Shown: piece by piece, positions 18,049 to 31,493 of the stretch
Numbering within the stretch: the first letter of the stretch is position 1
Layout of the letters: each line of letters opens with the position of its first letter
Origin: Stutzerimonas chloritidismutans AW-1
GTDB lineage: Bacteria; Pseudomonadota; Gammaproteobacteria; Pseudomonadales; Pseudomonadaceae
Reading direction: 5' to 3'
DNA: 60,394 nt
Assembly: GCF_000495915.1 (NCBI RefSeq)
Contig: NZ_AOFQ01000042.1
Span: forward strand, 1-60,394
Translations under genes and position numbers: made by a program
Notes under the pieces: model-generated
What the model was told of the DNA's origin: nothing
Databases searched by the model: none
The model's input: the letters and a program-made list of their open reading frames with translations, nothing else

Positions 18049-18340
18049 GGGTGGCTCCGACGAGGGCATTCTCAATGAATGACTCTCGCCAGCGCAGGCT
18101 GTTCGGTGCCGCAGGTCGGCATCTGGCGGAAACGCCGGTGAAGTGGCTGTTGTGGGAAGCCAAACGGACGCCGGGAGGAGGGAGCCAGGGCGCGCCAATG
18201 CGCGGGAGCGGTCCTGACCGCGAATCGTGAAAATGCGACGGACGAACTTCGCGGCCAACATTGGCGCGGGGTAGCCGTGCTTCACGGCTGGCCTCGAGGC
18301 TGAATGTCTAGCGCAACCCGACAGGCCGCGCGAGAGCGTG

Positions 18341-20374
18341 CTAAGCCGCCATGCCGAATACCTTGAGCACGAAGGCGTACTCCAGCGCCACGTCCTTGAG
18401 CGCCTGGTAGCGCCCACTCATGCCGCCGTGCCCGGCGCCGAATTCGGTCTTGAGCAGCAGCAGATTGTCGTCGGCGCGGGTGGCGCGCAGCTTGGCGACC
18501 CACTTGGCGGCTTCCCAGTACTGCACGCGGCTGTCGTTGTAGCCGGCCACTGCGAGCAGCGCGGGGTAGGCCTGGGAGCGGATGTTTTCATAGGGCGCGT
18601 AGGCCTTGATCCGCTCATGCACCTCCGGCTGATTCGGATCGCCCCATTCATCGTACTCGGTCACGGTCAGCGGCAGGTCGGCGTTGAGCATGGTGTTCAG
18701 TACATCGACGAAGGGCACCTCGGCGACGGCCGCACCGAACAGCTCAGGGCGCATGTTCAGCACTGCGCCGATCAGCAGGCCGCCGGCGCTGCCGCCGCTG
18801 ATGGCCAGGCGCGCTGAGGTGGTGTAGCCGTCGGCCAACAGCTGCTCGGCGCAGGCGATGAAGTCGCTGAAGGTGTTCGGCTTGTGTTCCAGCTTGCCGG
18901 CGCGATACCAGGCTTCGCCGAGATCGCCGCCGCCGCGCACATGGGCGATTGCGAAGACGAAACCGCGGTCGAGCAGCGACAGGCGCGCATGGGAGAACCA
19001 CGGATCGAGGCTGTGCCCATAGGCGCCGTAACCGTAGAGATAGAGCGGAGCCAGCTTGCCGAAGCTGTCGCGGCGGCCGACCAGGCTGATGGGTATCTGC
19101 GTGCCGTCCTGGGCGGTCGCCCAGATGCGTCGACTTTCATAGGCGTCCGCATCGAAGGGGCCTTCCACCGGGGTTTCCTTGAGCACTTCCTGCGTGCCGT
19201 CGGCCAGCGTCAGCTGACGGACTTGCGCCGGGCGGTTGAGCGCTTCATAGCGCAGGCGGATCACCGTGCTGGTGAACTCCAGCGAATTCTGCACGTGCAG
19301 GCTGTAGGCCGCATCGGGCAGCTGCAGGCGATAGGGCTGCACGCCCTGTGGCTGCACCTCGATCACCGGCAGGCCGCCTTCGCGCAGGGTCAGGGTGATC
19401 GCCTCGGCGTTGAGGCTGACGTCCTCGAGCATCACCGCGTCGTCATGGGCAACCAGTTCCTGCCAGTGCTCCCGCTCGGGCTGCGCCTCGCTGGCGTGAT
19501 AGAGCGCGAAGTTGATGCCCGTCTGATTGCTGCGGATCAGCCAGCTCCACTGACCTTGGTGAAGGCCATGATCGGGAAAGTACTCGTGATCTTCCTGGCG
19601 TGGTGCCAGGCACGTCCATTGACCTTCCGGCTCGTCCGCCGACAGCACCCGGGCTTCGCTGGTGGTCTTGCTGTGGGAAAGGATGACCAGTTGGCGCTCG
19701 GAGCTGGTGCGGTAGCAATGCACGAAGAAGCGCCCGTCTGGATCGTGATAAACCTCGCTGCTGCCCGTATCGCCAAGGCGATGGCGGTAAATCTTGTGCG
19801 GGCGGTGGGTGTCGTCCAGTTCACCGTAGAACAGCGTCTGGCTGTCGTTGGCCCAGGTCATGCTGCCGTCGCAATCGTCGAAGGGCAGGGCGGTCACGTC
19901 ACCGCTGGCGAGGTCCTTGACGAACAGCCGGTAGATCTCGTCGCCTTCGCGGTCGAGGCTGTAGGCCAGCTTGCTGTGGTCCTGACTGACGCTGAACGCG
20001 CCCAGGGAGAGGAAGCCGCCTTGGGCGAGCTCGTTGGGGTCGAGCAGCAGCTGTTCGGCGTTCTCGTCAACGGTGAGCGAGCCATCGACCGGGCGTGGGC
20101 AGCGATAGTGCCGGGGGTATTCGTCGCCAGCCGTGGTGCGCTGGTAATACAGCCACGGCCCCCAGGGCGACGGCAGGGAGAGGTCGGTTTCGCGGATGCG
20201 GCCCTTGATTTCCTGGAACAGCGTCTCGCGGAGTTCGGACTGGTCGGCGAGCTGTTCTTCGAGATAGGCATTCTCCGCCTTGAGGTATGCCAGCACGTCG
20301 TCGGCGTCGCGATTCTCCAGCCAGCGATAGGGATCGGTGCCGGTGTCGGCGCGGGCGATGGGGGCGTTGGACAT
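18341..20374 (-). CDS. ptrB: prolyl oligopeptidase family protease, oligopeptidase B-like
   Basis: A 677-residue S9A serine peptidase. The N-terminal half is a beta-propeller; the C-terminal half is an alpha/beta hydrolase domain with the nucleophile S529 in ISGGSAGG, an Asp in GYNDSRVQYWEAAKW and the His in GAGHGGMSGRY. Oligopeptidase B cuts short peptides after Arg or Lys. The protein ends with the family-like stretch KDVALEYAFVLKVFG. The start at 20374 (MSNAPIARADTG) fits the family length, with the usual DPYRWLEN soon after. It has no signal peptide, so it should act in the cytoplasm. It is divergent from fadB across a 432-bp gap. Confidence 0.9.
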   Translation of the reverse strand: MSNAPIARADTGTDPYRWLENRDADDVLAYLKAENAYLEEQLADQSELRETLFQEIKGRIRETDLSLPSPWGPWLYYQRTTAGDEYPRHYRCPRPVDGSLTVDENAEQLLLDPNELAQGGFLSLGAFSVSQDHSKLAYSLDREGDEIYRLFVKDLASGDVTALPFDDCDGSMTWANDSQTLFYGELDDTHRPHKIYRHRLGDTGSSEVYHDPDGRFFVHCYRTSSERQLVILSHSKTTSEARVLSADEPEGQWTCLAPRQEDHEYFPDHGLHQGQWSWLIRSNQTGINFALYHASEAQPEREHWQELVAHDDAVMLEDVSLNAEAITLTLREGGLPVIEVQPQGVQPYRLQLPDAAYSLHVQNSLEFTSTVIRLRYEALNRPAQVRQLTLADGTQEVLKETPVEGPFDADAYESRRIWATAQDGTQIPISLVGRRDSFGKLAPLYLYGYGAYGHSLDPWFSHARLSLLDRGFVFAIAHVRGGGDLGEAWYRAGKLEHKPNTFSDFIACAEQLLADGYTTSARLAISGGSAGGLLIGAVLNMRPELFGAAVAEVPFVDVLNTMLNADLPLTVTEYDEWGDPNQPEVHERIKAYAPYENIRSQAYPALLAVAGYNDSRVQYWEAAKWVAKLRATRADDNLLLLKTEFGAGHGGMSGRYQALKDVALEYAFVLKVFGMAA

Positions 20375-24148
<3,774 letters not shown>

Positions 24149-24231
24149 CAGACAGATGCAAATGACTGCGCTAGGCTGACAGCCAATCTCGCGACTGAGC
24201 GGGAATATGATTGTCAGCCGGTGCATGGAAG

Positions 24232-24256
24232 CCGGGGCCTGGTGCCCCGGTTTTTC
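24232..24256 (+). terminator. intrinsic terminator of fadBA
   Basis: CCGGGGC and GCCCCGG form a 7-bp stem with loop CTGGT, followed by TTTTTC and more T. It ends the fadBA operon just before the DUF1653 gene. Confidence 0.85.
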
Positions 24257-24282
24257 TTTTTTGTATTTGTGTGGAGGTAGGC

Positions 24283-24516
24283 ATGCAGTTGCAGCCGGGG
24301 CGTTATCGCCATTACAAGGGGCCGGAATATCGTGTGTTCGCTGTTGCGCGGCACTCCGAGACCGAGGAGTCGGTGGTGTTCTACCAGGCGCTGTATGGGG
24401 AACGTGGACTCTGGGTGCGCCCGTTGTCGATGTTCATCGAGACTGTCGAAGTCAACGGCGAAACGGTCCCGCGTTTCGCATTGATCGAAGCCGAAACGAG
24501 CGTTTTCGAAGGTTGA
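24283..24516 (+). CDS. DUF1653 family protein
   Basis: A 77-residue protein with the DUF1653 pattern: LQPGRYRHYKGPEYRVFAVARHSET, then FYQALYGERGLWVRPLSMF and a final acidic patch. The family is widespread, small and soluble, and its function is unknown. GGAGGT (24273-24278) stands before the ATG at 24283, so that start is firm even though the frame is open further upstream. It lies between fadA and topA, as PA3012 does in P. aeruginosa. Confidence 0.85.
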   Translation: MQLQPGRYRHYKGPEYRVFAVARHSETEESVVFYQALYGERGLWVRPLSMFIETVEVNGETVPRFALIEAETSVFEG

Positions 24517-24804
24517 GCTGGCTAGCGGCTACCAGGTCCGCGCTTGACCTCACCTCCATCGCCACTATATATAGCGGTGCTTTTCAGACAGAGCTTAAAC
24601 CTTGCTGTTCGCTGGATGGCATCGGACGGCTGCTCTGATTCGCACCAGGCGGAGCCGGGCAGGGCGATTTTTCTGTCAGGTCGGCCCGTTCGCAAAACGC
24701 GCACTAACGTACGCTGATGCCTTGCCGTTTAGCGCCGGTGCGGGTATTCAAACTGTCGGAGGCGCCGCCTCTGTTCACCTCTAGATTCAGGAACTCTCCT
24801 CTCC

Positions 24805-27408
24805 ATGGGTAAATCGCTGGTCATCGTGGAATCACCGGCCAAGGCCAAGACAATCAACAAGTATTTGGGCAACCAGTACGTGGTGAAGTCGAGTATCGGC
24901 CATATCCGCGACCTTCCTACCAGCGGCTCTGCCAACAAGGAGCCGGTCAAGCGCGGCAAGGCTGCGGCCGCCGAAGCGCCTGCGCTGTCGCCGAAGGAGA
25001 AGGCCAAGCGTCAACTCATAACCCGCATGGGGGTCGACCCGGAGCACGGCTGGAAGGCCAAGTACGAGATCCTGCCCGGCAAGGAAAAGGTCATCGAGGA
25101 ACTGCGCCGTCTGGCCAAGGAAGCCGACACCATCTATCTCGCGACCGACTTGGATAGAGAGGGGGAGGCCATCGCCTGGCACCTGCGCGAGTCGATTGGC
25201 GGCGACGACAGCCGTTACAAGCGCGTGGTGTTCAACGAGATCACCAAGAAGGCGATTCAGGAGGCTTTCTCCAAGCCTGGCGAACTCGATCTGAACCGGG
25301 TCAACGCACAGCAGGCGCGTCGTTTCCTCGATCGGGTGGTTGGCTACATGGTGTCGCCGCTGCTCTGGGCGAAGATCGCCCGCGGGCTTTCCGCCGGCCG
25401 AGTGCAATCGGTAGCGGTGAAGCTGGTGGTCGAGCGCGAGCGTGAGATTCGCGCCTTCGTTCCGGAAGAATACTGGGAAGTTCACGCGGACCTGGCGAAT
25501 GTGCAGCAGGCCAAGGTGCGTTTCGAGGTCGCGCGTGAGAACGGCGAAGCCTTCAAGCCGCTGAACGAAGCCCAAGCCACCGCTGCACTGGAGAAACTCA
25601 AGGGCGCGCAGTACAGCGTCAGCAAGCGCGAAGACAAGCCGACGAGCAGCAAGCCCTCGGCCCCCTTCATCACTTCGACCCTGCAGCAGGCGGCGAGCAA
25701 TCGCCTCGGCTTCGGTGTGAAGAAGACCATGATGATGGCTCAGCGCCTGTACGAAGCCGGTTACATCACCTACATGCGTACCGACTCGACCAACCTTTCC
25801 GCTGACGCGATCAGTATGGTGCGCGGCTTCATCGAGAGCGAGTTCGGCGACAAGTACCTGCCGGAAAAACCGAATGTCTATTCGAGCAAAGAAGGCGCGC
25901 AGGAAGCGCACGAGGCGATTCGCCCGTCCGACGTCAACCTGCGCCCGACCCAGCTTTCGGGCATGGAACGCGATGCCGAGCGTCTGTACGAGCTGATCTG
26001 GCGCCAGTTCGTAGCCTGCCAGATGCCGCCGGCACAGTACCTCTCCACCAGCGTGACCGTCGCTGCCGGCAATTTCGAACTGCGCGCCAAGGGCCGCATC
26101 CTGAAGTTTGACGGTTACACCAAGGTCATGCCGCAGCAGAGCAAGGCCGGTGAGGATGACGTGTTGCCGGAGATGAACAAGGGCGACGACATGAAGCTGC
26201 TCAAGCTCGACCCGAGCCAGCACTTCACCAAGCCGCCAGCGCGCTACTCCGAAGCCAGCTTGGTCAAGGAGATGGAGAAGCGCGGTATCGGCCGGCCGTC
26301 CACCTACGCCGCGATTATCTCGACCATCCAGGACCGCGGCTACGTCTCGCTGCACAACCGCCGTTTCTATTCGGAGAAGATGGGCGACATCGTCACCGAG
26401 CGCCTGTCCGAGAGCTTCAACAATCTGATGGACTATGGTTTCACCGCCGGCATGGAAGAGCATCTGGACGACGTCGCCCAGGGTGAGCGCGACTGGAAGC
26501 ACGTACTGGACGAATTCTACGGTGACTTCCGCAAGAAGCTCGAGGTTGCCGAGGCCAGCGAGAACGGCATGCGTGCCAATCAGCCGACCGTGACCGATAT
26601 CCCGTGCAAGGTCTGCGGTCGGCCGATGATGATCCGTACCGCTTCCACCGGCGTGTTCCTCGGTTGCTCCGGCTACAGCCTGCCGCCGAAGGAACGCTGC
26701 AAGTCCACCGTCAACCTGGTTCCGGGCGACGAGATCGCTGCCGATGACGAGGGCGAGTCCGAGTCTCGCGTGCTGCTTGGCAAGCACCGCTGCCCGATCT
26801 GCAGTACCGCGATGGATGCCTATCTGCTCGACGAGACGCAGAAGCTGCATATCTGCGGCAACAACCCGGATTGCTCGGGTTATGAGATCGAGAAAGGCCA
26901 GTACCGCATCAAGGGCTATGAAGGCCCGAGCCTGGAATGCGACAAGTGCGGCAGCGAAATGCAGCTCAAGACCGGTCGCTTCGGCAAGTTCTTCGGTTGT
27001 ACCAACGCCGAATGCAAGAACACCCGCAAGCTGCTGAAAAATGGCGAAGCCGCGCCACCGAAGATGGATGCGGTGAAGATGCCCGAGCTCAAGTGCGACA
27101 AGGTCGACGACACTTACGTACTGCGCGATGGCGCTTCCGGCCTGTTCCTGGCTGCCAGTCAGTTCCCGAAGAATCGCGAAACCCGCGCGCCGCTGGTGCG
27201 TGAGCTGATTCCGCACAAGGACGAGATCGATCCCAAGTACCATTTCCTGCTCGATGCGCCGCAGAAGGATCCGGAAGGCCGCTTCGCGGTTATCCGCTTC
27301 AGCCGCAAGACCAAGGAGCAGTACGTGCAGACCGAAGTGGACGGTAAGCCGACCGGCTGGAAAGCGTTCTACGACGGCGGCAAGTGGAAGGTCGAAGACA
27401 AACGCTGA
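24805..27408 (+). CDS. topA: DNA topoisomerase I
   Basis: An 867-residue type IA topoisomerase that relaxes negative supercoils. The N-terminal TOPRIM domain starts [20 protein letters not shown] and includes the acidic [13 protein letters not shown]. The active-site Tyr is Y323 in [12 protein letters not shown]. The C-terminal part has three Cys4 zinc-ribbon units (CKVCGRPM...C, CPICSTAM...C, CDKCGSEM...C), as in E. coli TopA, and a further basic C-terminal domain. Length equals that of pseudomonad TopA. It forms its own unit; the 288 bases before it hold no gene. Core gene, order as in P. aeruginosa. Confidence 0.97.
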   Translation: MGKSLVIVESPAKAKTINKYLGNQYVVKSSIGHIRDLPTSGSANKEPVKRGKAAAAEAPALSPKEKAKRQLITRMGVDPEHGWKAKYEILPGKEKVIEELRRLAKEADTIYLATDLDREGEAIAWHLRESIGGDDSRYKRVVFNEITKKAIQEAFSKPGELDLNRVNAQQARRFLDRVVGYMVSPLLWAKIARGLSAGRVQSVAVKLVVEREREIRAFVPEEYWEVHADLANVQQAKVRFEVARENGEAFKPLNEAQATAALEKLKGAQYSVSKREDKPTSSKPSAPFITSTLQQAASNRLGFGVKKTMMMAQRLYEAGYITYMRTDSTNLSADAISMVRGFIESEFGDKYLPEKPNVYSSKEGAQEAHEAIRPSDVNLRPTQLSGMERDAERLYELIWRQFVACQMPPAQYLSTSVTVAAGNFELRAKGRILKFDGYTKVMPQQSKAGEDDVLPEMNKGDDMKLLKLDPSQHFTKPPARYSEASLVKEMEKRGIGRPSTYAAIISTIQDRGYVSLHNRRFYSEKMGDIVTERLSESFNNLMDYGFTAGMEEHLDDVAQGERDWKHVLDEFYGDFRKKLEVAEASENGMRANQPTVTDIPCKVCGRPMMIRTASTGVFLGCSGYSLPPKERCKSTVNLVPGDEIAADDEGESESRVLLGKHRCPICSTAMDAYLLDETQKLHICGNNPDCSGYEIEKGQYRIKGYEGPSLECDKCGSEMQLKTGRFGKFFGCTNAECKNTRKLLKNGEAAPPKMDAVKMPELKCDKVDDTYVLRDGASGLFLAASQFPKNRETRAPLVRELIPHKDEIDPKYHFLLDAPQKDPEGRFAVIRFSRKTKEQYVQTEVDGKPTGWKAFYDGGKWKVEDKR

Positions 27409-27460
27409 TTTCTTTGCGTCGACCGTTCAGCAGACCGGCTGCACCGCGTGCGTTCTTCAA

Positions 27461-27485
27461 ATCGGCTGGCACTTCGTCAGCCGAT
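27461..27485. terminator. hairpin between topA and the DUF6586 gene
   Basis: ATCGGCTG and CAGCCGAT form a perfect 8-bp stem with a 9-base loop, 52 bases after the topA stop codon. No T run follows, so termination is uncertain. Confidence 0.35.
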
Positions 27486-27543
27486 CTGGTGCGGCAACCT
27501 GTGAAGGTCCATTCTCTGTCCATCTTCTTTCGGAGAGCATGCC

Positions 27544-28062
27544 ATGGCTCACGAGCTCTACACACGTACCAACCAGAAGATATTCTTCGCCGGTTTGTCA
27601 CTGGAAAGCTGGCGCAAGGCCGAAGAATCTGCCTCGATGAATTCTCAAGGTTTGATTCAGGCTGAACGTGAGGCTTGCCTGTTCCACCTTTACGGCGCCT
27701 TGCTTGGACTGTGCCATGAGATCGCCGGTTACTACCGATCGCCCGGTGCGGATGCGCCTGTCGTCGAGGCATTTCTGACCCGCAGCGTGCTCGAGGCTGC
27801 GCCGAGCCCGGAACTCGCCGAATTGCTGGAATTGTCGGAGCAGCCAAGCACTTGGCTCGGGCAGTTGCTTACCGCCTACAAGCAGCTGCTCCAGCCGCCA
27901 CGCGCTCCTGCCAAGGCCAAGACTGATCCGCGCCAGCCGTTGATCGAGGCAGTCAGTGTCGAGGACGATGTGCCACCGCTGTCGCGCGTCGAGCTGGAAG
28001 CCTGGCGACAGAACCTCAAGGGCCTGGCATTACGTTTTCGTGAGTCGTTGACCGAATGGTGA
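27544..28062 (+). CDS. DUF6586 family protein (PA3010-like)
   Basis: A 172-residue helical protein starting MAHELYTRTNQKIFFAGLSLESW. It has no signal peptide or membrane segment. A helical N-terminal half (residues 1-120) is followed by a Pro, Ala, Lys-rich linker (PPRAPAKAKTDPRQP) and a C-terminal helix ending in RFRESLTEW. By position after topA it corresponds to PA3010, and I believe the family is DUF6586; its function is unknown. It converges with the DMT transporter gene, with 17 bases between the stop codons. Confidence 0.75.
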   Translation: MAHELYTRTNQKIFFAGLSLESWRKAEESASMNSQGLIQAEREACLFHLYGALLGLCHEIAGYYRSPGADAPVVEAFLTRSVLEAAPSPELAELLELSEQPSTWLGQLLTAYKQLLQPPRAPAKAKTDPRQPLIEAVSVEDDVPPLSRVELEAWRQNLKGLALRFRESLTEW

Positions 28063-28079
28063 CACTCGGGACCGTGGCG

Positions 28080-28919
28080 TCAGCCGCGGTGCCTGATACT
28101 CAGGACCATGGCGATGCCGCCGAGAATCGCCGCACCTGAGATGATCAGCGTTGCCGTCAACGCTTCACCCAGCAGCACAGTCCCGGCGATGGCTGTGAGT
28201 AGCGGAACGCTGAGCTGGACGCTCGCCGCCTGTATTGCCGCAAGACCGGGCAGCGCCGCGTACCAGATGGCGTAGCCGACCCCAGAGGTCAGCGCCCCGG
28301 AGAGCAGGGCGTACACGATTCCTGGCGCATCCCATTGCTGCTGGCCAAGCGTCACCAGACAAAGCACTGCTGCCAGCGGCACGGCCTTGATGAAATTGCC
28401 CGCAGTTGCTGCAAGGGGATTGCTCGCGCCCCGTCCACGCAGCGAATAGATGCCCCAGGCGACACCGGACAGCAGCATGAGCAGTGCGCCGTCCAATGCC
28501 GGCGCGCTGCTTCCCGGCAGCAGCAGAATCAGCAATCCGCTCAATGCCAACAGCAAGCCGACAATCTGCCAAGCGCTAAAGCGCTCGCCCCGCAGCAATC
28601 CCCAAGCAAGCATGCTCAACTGCACCGCGCCGAACAGCAGCAGGGCGCCGGCTCCGGCATCCAGGTTGATATAGGCGTAGGAAAAACTAGCGGCGTAGAT
28701 GAACAGCGCCAAGGCGCTGAACCAATCTCCGCCCTGCGATTGTCTCGGCGTGCCGATTCGCAACATTAGCCAGAGCGTGAGCGCTCCGGCCAGTATACGG
28801 AGGCCGGTGAAGCTGGCCGGGTCAATAGCGGTGTCCCGCAAGGCGATACGGCATAGGATCGAGTTGCCGGCAAATGCAAGCATGGCCAAGGCGGTAAGCA
28901 GCAAGGTGCGGGTTGTCAT
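28080..28919 (-). CDS. EamA/DMT-superfamily transporter
   Basis: A 279-residue inner-membrane protein with ten hydrophobic segments in two EamA halves (start LLLTALAMLAFAGNSILCRIA; second half from GALLMLLSGVAWGIYSLRGRG). EamA proteins export or import small metabolites such as amino acids. The substrate cannot be told here. The ATG at 28919 is chosen over a TTG two codons upstream. The gene points the other way from its neighbours and may be an insertion into the otherwise conserved topA-lexA segment. Confidence 0.87.
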   Translation of the reverse strand: MTTRTLLLTALAMLAFAGNSILCRIALRDTAIDPASFTGLRILAGALTLWLMLRIGTPRQSQGGDWFSALALFIYAASFSYAYINLDAGAGALLLFGAVQLSMLAWGLLRGERFSAWQIVGLLLALSGLLILLLPGSSAPALDGALLMLLSGVAWGIYSLRGRGASNPLAATAGNFIKAVPLAAVLCLVTLGQQQWDAPGIVYALLSGALTSGVGYAIWYAALPGLAAIQAASVQLSVPLLTAIAGTVLLGEALTATLIISGAAILGGIAMVLSIRHRG

Positions 28920-29131
28920 ACACAATCCTTATCGAGCGCCGGCGCGCGCTTTTTTTGTGCATGCTACGTGTCGGTATCCATAGCCGCATTGTTTTGTTGG
29001 TCGGGCAATGCACGGCTGCATGATGCTGCTACCTATCGGGGTGTTGCTAGCGAAAGGAGCTTGAGACCTGCAAAGGCTGTCCTGAGGCTGGTCGGCTGCT
29101 ACAATGGCCGCCTTTCACGCGGAGCTGATCC

Positions 29132-29368
29132 ATGCCTACATCTTTTCTGGAAATCGTCGAGCTACCTGACGGGCGCATCGTGCTTCGTCGTGCCGAGGAC
29201 GAAGAGGTGTTGGTCACGCTGAATTTTTCGGAAGACGCCAAGCTATTTCTACAGGGGCAGCACGTCGAGATTGCCAAGGCGATGTTCAATGTCGGCGTTC
29301 AGATGGCCGGTCGCATGTCGGAAGGGGATTTCGAGCGCGACGATGAAGAGCCGCGTGTTCTGCACTGA
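29132..29368 (+). CDS. small conserved protein (PA3009-like)
   Basis: A 78-residue acidic protein, MPTSFLEIVELPDGRIVLRRAEDEEVLVTLNF at the start and a helical middle (AKLFLQGQHVEIAKAMFNVGVQMAGRM). No domain is known to me. A small protein is found at this place in other pseudomonads, between the topA cluster and sulA. The phrase TTCACGCGGAGC stands before the ATG, giving a weak ribosome binding site. Confidence 0.75.
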   Translation: MPTSFLEIVELPDGRIVLRRAEDEEVLVTLNFSEDAKLFLQGQHVEIAKAMFNVGVQMAGRMSEGDFERDDEEPRVLH

Positions 29369-29441
29369 GTGAGCTATTGCTCGAGCGTTATAGCTTCAGG
29401 ATTCCATCCGCGATTTTCAGCACGTCCCTGTGCCGTGCGGT

Positions 29442-29918
29442 TCAACATCCGAGACGAATATTCAGACTCTGAGCTGCGCCCAGGCTGGCGGCTGCGCATA
29501 GTTTGCTACGTGTTGCCCCATCGAGCTGATCAAACCAGCTGACCACGGTATGGCTGCACCCCGAGGCCAGGGCTTTGCAGGCGAGTTCCATCGCGCCCTC
29601 GGCGTCGCGTGGCTGCAGCAGGATGATGCGTTCGCGATTCAGACCGCACTTGCGCAGCCAGTTCTGCGAGAGGAAAGCAGGCGGGGCAATCAGCGTCAGC
29701 CAGCGGCTGTCCGCTGCATCGCCGAGTTCACGCAGGATCGGGGCAAGCAGCAGGTGGCAGTGCTCGCTGCTGCCACTCAGGCTCAACTCGCTCAGATATT
29801 CCTTGTCCTGCTCGGGTTTGTTGCGTGGTTTCAGGTTGCCAAACGGTGCCAGGCTTTGCGCAATGACGCCGTCGAACAACGAAAGTTGGGGCCGGGAAGT
29901 GCTGGTCTGGTACTGCAT
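29442..29918 (-). CDS. sulA: SOS cell-division inhibitor SulA
   Basis: A 158-residue SulA-like protein: a variable N-terminus (LSLFDGVIAQSLAPFG), then the RecA-like core with ELSLSGSSEHCHLLLAPILREL, RWLTLIAPPAFLSQNWLRKCGLN and the C-terminal SHTVVSWFDQLD. SulA binds FtsZ and stops division during DNA damage. It begins 11 bases after the lexA stop codon on the same strand, so it is in the lexA operon and shares the two LexA boxes; there is no separate LexA box before it. This lexA-sulA pairing is typical of pseudomonads. Confidence 0.88.
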   Translation of the reverse strand: MQYQTSTSRPQLSLFDGVIAQSLAPFGNLKPRNKPEQDKEYLSELSLSGSSEHCHLLLAPILRELGDAADSRWLTLIAPPAFLSQNWLRKCGLNRERIILLQPRDAEGAMELACKALASGCSHTVVSWFDQLDGATRSKLCAAASLGAAQSLNIRLGC

Positions 29919-29929
29919 GAACCTTCTCC

Positions 29930-30538
29930 TTAGCGGCGGATTACGCCGACACTCAAGCCTTCTATCACCAGTTCCTGCTGTTCGAGGTCGACCTCGATGG
30001 GCGCGAACTCGGGGTTTTCAGCCAACAGCCAAACCTTCTTGCCGTCACGCTTGAAACGCTTCACCGTGACTTCGTCACCGACGCGAGCAACCACGATCTG
30101 GCCGTTGCGGGCCTCGCGGGTGGTGTGCACGGCAAGCAGGTCGCCATCAAAAATGCCGACGTCCTTCATGCTCATGCCGTGGACACGCAGCAGATAATCG
30201 GCGCGCGGATGGAAAAACGCGGGGCTGATCTGGCAGGATTCTTCGACATGTTGCTGCGCCAGAATCGGCGCGCCGGCAGCAACGCGGCCGATGATCGGCA
30301 GGCCATTTTCGGATGCGGCGGGTTCGAAGTCCGGAATACGTATCCCGCGAGACGCCCCGGGCGTCATCTCGATAGCGCCCTTGCGGGCAAGTGCCTTGAG
30401 ATGTTCTTCGGCAGCGTTGGGTGACTTGAAGCCGAGTTCCTGAGCGATCTCTGCGCGAGTGGGTGGATACCCATTGTCTTCCAGGCAGCGCTTGATGAAC
30501 GCGAGGATTTCCGTCTGGCGAGGCGTCAGCTTGATCAT
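29930..30538 (-). CDS. lexA: LexA repressor
   Basis: A 202-residue LexA. The N-terminal winged helix is [14 protein letters not shown]...[14 protein letters not shown]; the C-terminal S24 peptidase domain has the self-cleavage site A88-G89 (VAAGAPI) and the catalytic pair S123 (HGMSMKD) and K160 (VTVKRF). All residues needed for RecA-driven self-cleavage are present. It represses SOS genes, including itself and sulA downstream. Two LexA boxes overlap its promoter. It is divergent from psrA. Confidence 0.97.
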   Translation of the reverse strand: MIKLTPRQTEILAFIKRCLEDNGYPPTRAEIAQELGFKSPNAAEEHLKALARKGAIEMTPGASRGIRIPDFEPAASENGLPIIGRVAAGAPILAQQHVEESCQISPAFFHPRADYLLRVHGMSMKDVGIFDGDLLAVHTTREARNGQIVVARVGDEVTVKRFKRDGKKVWLLAENPEFAPIEVDLEQQELVIEGLSVGVIRR

Positions 30539-30546
30539 GTCGGTCT

Positions 30547-30581
30547 CTGTTCTTTTATACAGTGACTGGGATTATATACAG
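30547..30581 (-). promoter_or_regulatory. two LexA boxes
   Basis: Two sites of the form CTG-N10-CAG stand in tandem: CTGTTCTTTTATACAG (30547-30562) and CTGGGATTATATACAG (30566-30581), three bases apart. They lie 9 and 28 bases before the lexA start, covering its -10 region, which is the arrangement for autorepression. Confidence 0.9.
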
Positions 30582-30598
30582 TGATCCGGCCTTGGCAA
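30571..30598 (-). promoter_or_regulatory. lexA promoter
   Basis: On the minus strand TTGCCA (30598-30593) and TATAAT (30576-30571) are separated by 16 bases, a good sigma-70 promoter. The -10 hexamer is inside one LexA box. Confidence 0.75.
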
Positions 30599-30687
30599 CG
30601 GATGATTATGATGGTTTTGAAAGCACATCCGGCGTGCTCCTTGGTCTGTCTGCGACAATGACGCTAGTGCCACAAGGCGTTTCGTGG

Positions 30688-30716
30688 TTGACTTGCCGGT
30701 CGGTGAAACGTAAGTT
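30688..30716 (+). promoter_or_regulatory. probable psrA promoter
   Basis: TTGACT (30688-30693) and the weaker TAAGTT (30711-30716) are 17 bases apart. The -10 lies inside the first PsrA-type box, so the gene should repress itself when PsrA is bound. Confidence 0.5.
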
Positions 30717-30731
30717 TCAAACAGTTGTTTG
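30705..30731 (+). promoter_or_regulatory. two PsrA-type operator boxes
   Basis: GAAAC-GTAA-GTTTC (30705-30718) and CAAAC-AGTT-GTTTG (30718-30731) share one base and both fit the PsrA pattern (C/G)AAAC-N2-4-GTTT(G/C). They lie 16 bases before the psrA start. PsrA of P. aeruginosa is known to repress its own gene through such a site. Confidence 0.88.
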
Positions 30732-30746
30732 TCTTTCGGAGGGGGC

Positions 30747-31454
30747 ATGGCGCAGTCGGAAACAGTTGAGCGCATTCTTGATGCAGCGGAACAGCTGTTC
30801 GCGGAAAAAGGCTTCGCCGAAACCTCGCTTCGCCTGATCACCAGCAAGGCTGGGGTCAACCTCGCGGCAGTGAACTATCATTTCGGTTCGAAGAAGGCGC
30901 TGATCCAGGCGGTGTTCTCGCGTTTTCTCGGGCCATTCTGTGCCAGTCTCGAGCGTGAACTGGATCGACGCGAGGCATTGACCGACAAGAAGGACACGCT
31001 CGAGGAACTGCTGGAAATCCTCGTCGAGCAGGCCTTGGCGGTCAAACCGCGCAGCGGCGATGATCTGTCCATCTTCATGCGCCTGCTGGGCTTGTCTTTC
31101 AGTCAGAGCCAGGGCCACCTGCGCCGCTATCTGGAAGATATGTACGGCAAGGTGTTCCGTCGCTACATGCTCAAGGTGCATGATGCGGCGCCGGCCATTC
31201 CGCCCATCGAACTGTTCTGGCGTGTGCACTTCATGCTTGGTGCGGCCGCATTCAGCATGTCGGGTATCAAGGCACTGCGCGCTATTTCCGAGAACGATTT
31301 TGGCGTCAGAACCTCGATCGAGCAGGTCATGCGTATGATGGTGCCGTTTCTCGCGGCCGGCATGCGCGCCGACAGTGGCATTGATGACAACACGCTGGCG
31401 GCGGCGCAACCGATCGCACGGCGCAATGCAGTGGCCATTCCGGCGAAGGCTTGA
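30747..31454 (+). CDS. psrA: TetR-family regulator PsrA
   Basis: A 235-residue TetR-type regulator. The HTH is ETSLRLITSKAGVNLAAVNYHFGSKKAL (about residues 26-53); the C-terminal part is a ligand-binding helical domain. PsrA senses long-chain fatty acids or their CoA esters, represses fadBA and activates rpoS in Pseudomonas. Identity is supported by the N-terminus MAQSETVERILDAAEQLFAEKGF, the neighbours lexA and nagZ, and the two PsrA boxes in front. The ATG at 30747 follows GGAGGGGG. It could couple the fatty-acid supply to fadBA upstream in this window. Confidence 0.93.
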   Translation: MAQSETVERILDAAEQLFAEKGFAETSLRLITSKAGVNLAAVNYHFGSKKALIQAVFSRFLGPFCASLERELDRREALTDKKDTLEELLEILVEQALAVKPRSGDDLSIFMRLLGLSFSQSQGHLRRYLEDMYGKVFRRYMLKVHDAAPAIPPIELFWRVHFMLGAAAFSMSGIKALRAISENDFGVRTSIEQVMRMMVPFLAAGMRADSGIDDNTLAAAQPIARRNAVAIPAKA

Positions 31455-31493
31455 GCTACAAGCATGCCGGGTGATCGGCTAAGCTAGCCGCCC

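Noticed and set aside
24832..27243. 803-codon open frame opposite topA
   Set aside because: Same mirror effect; topA is complete with all motifs on the plus strand.
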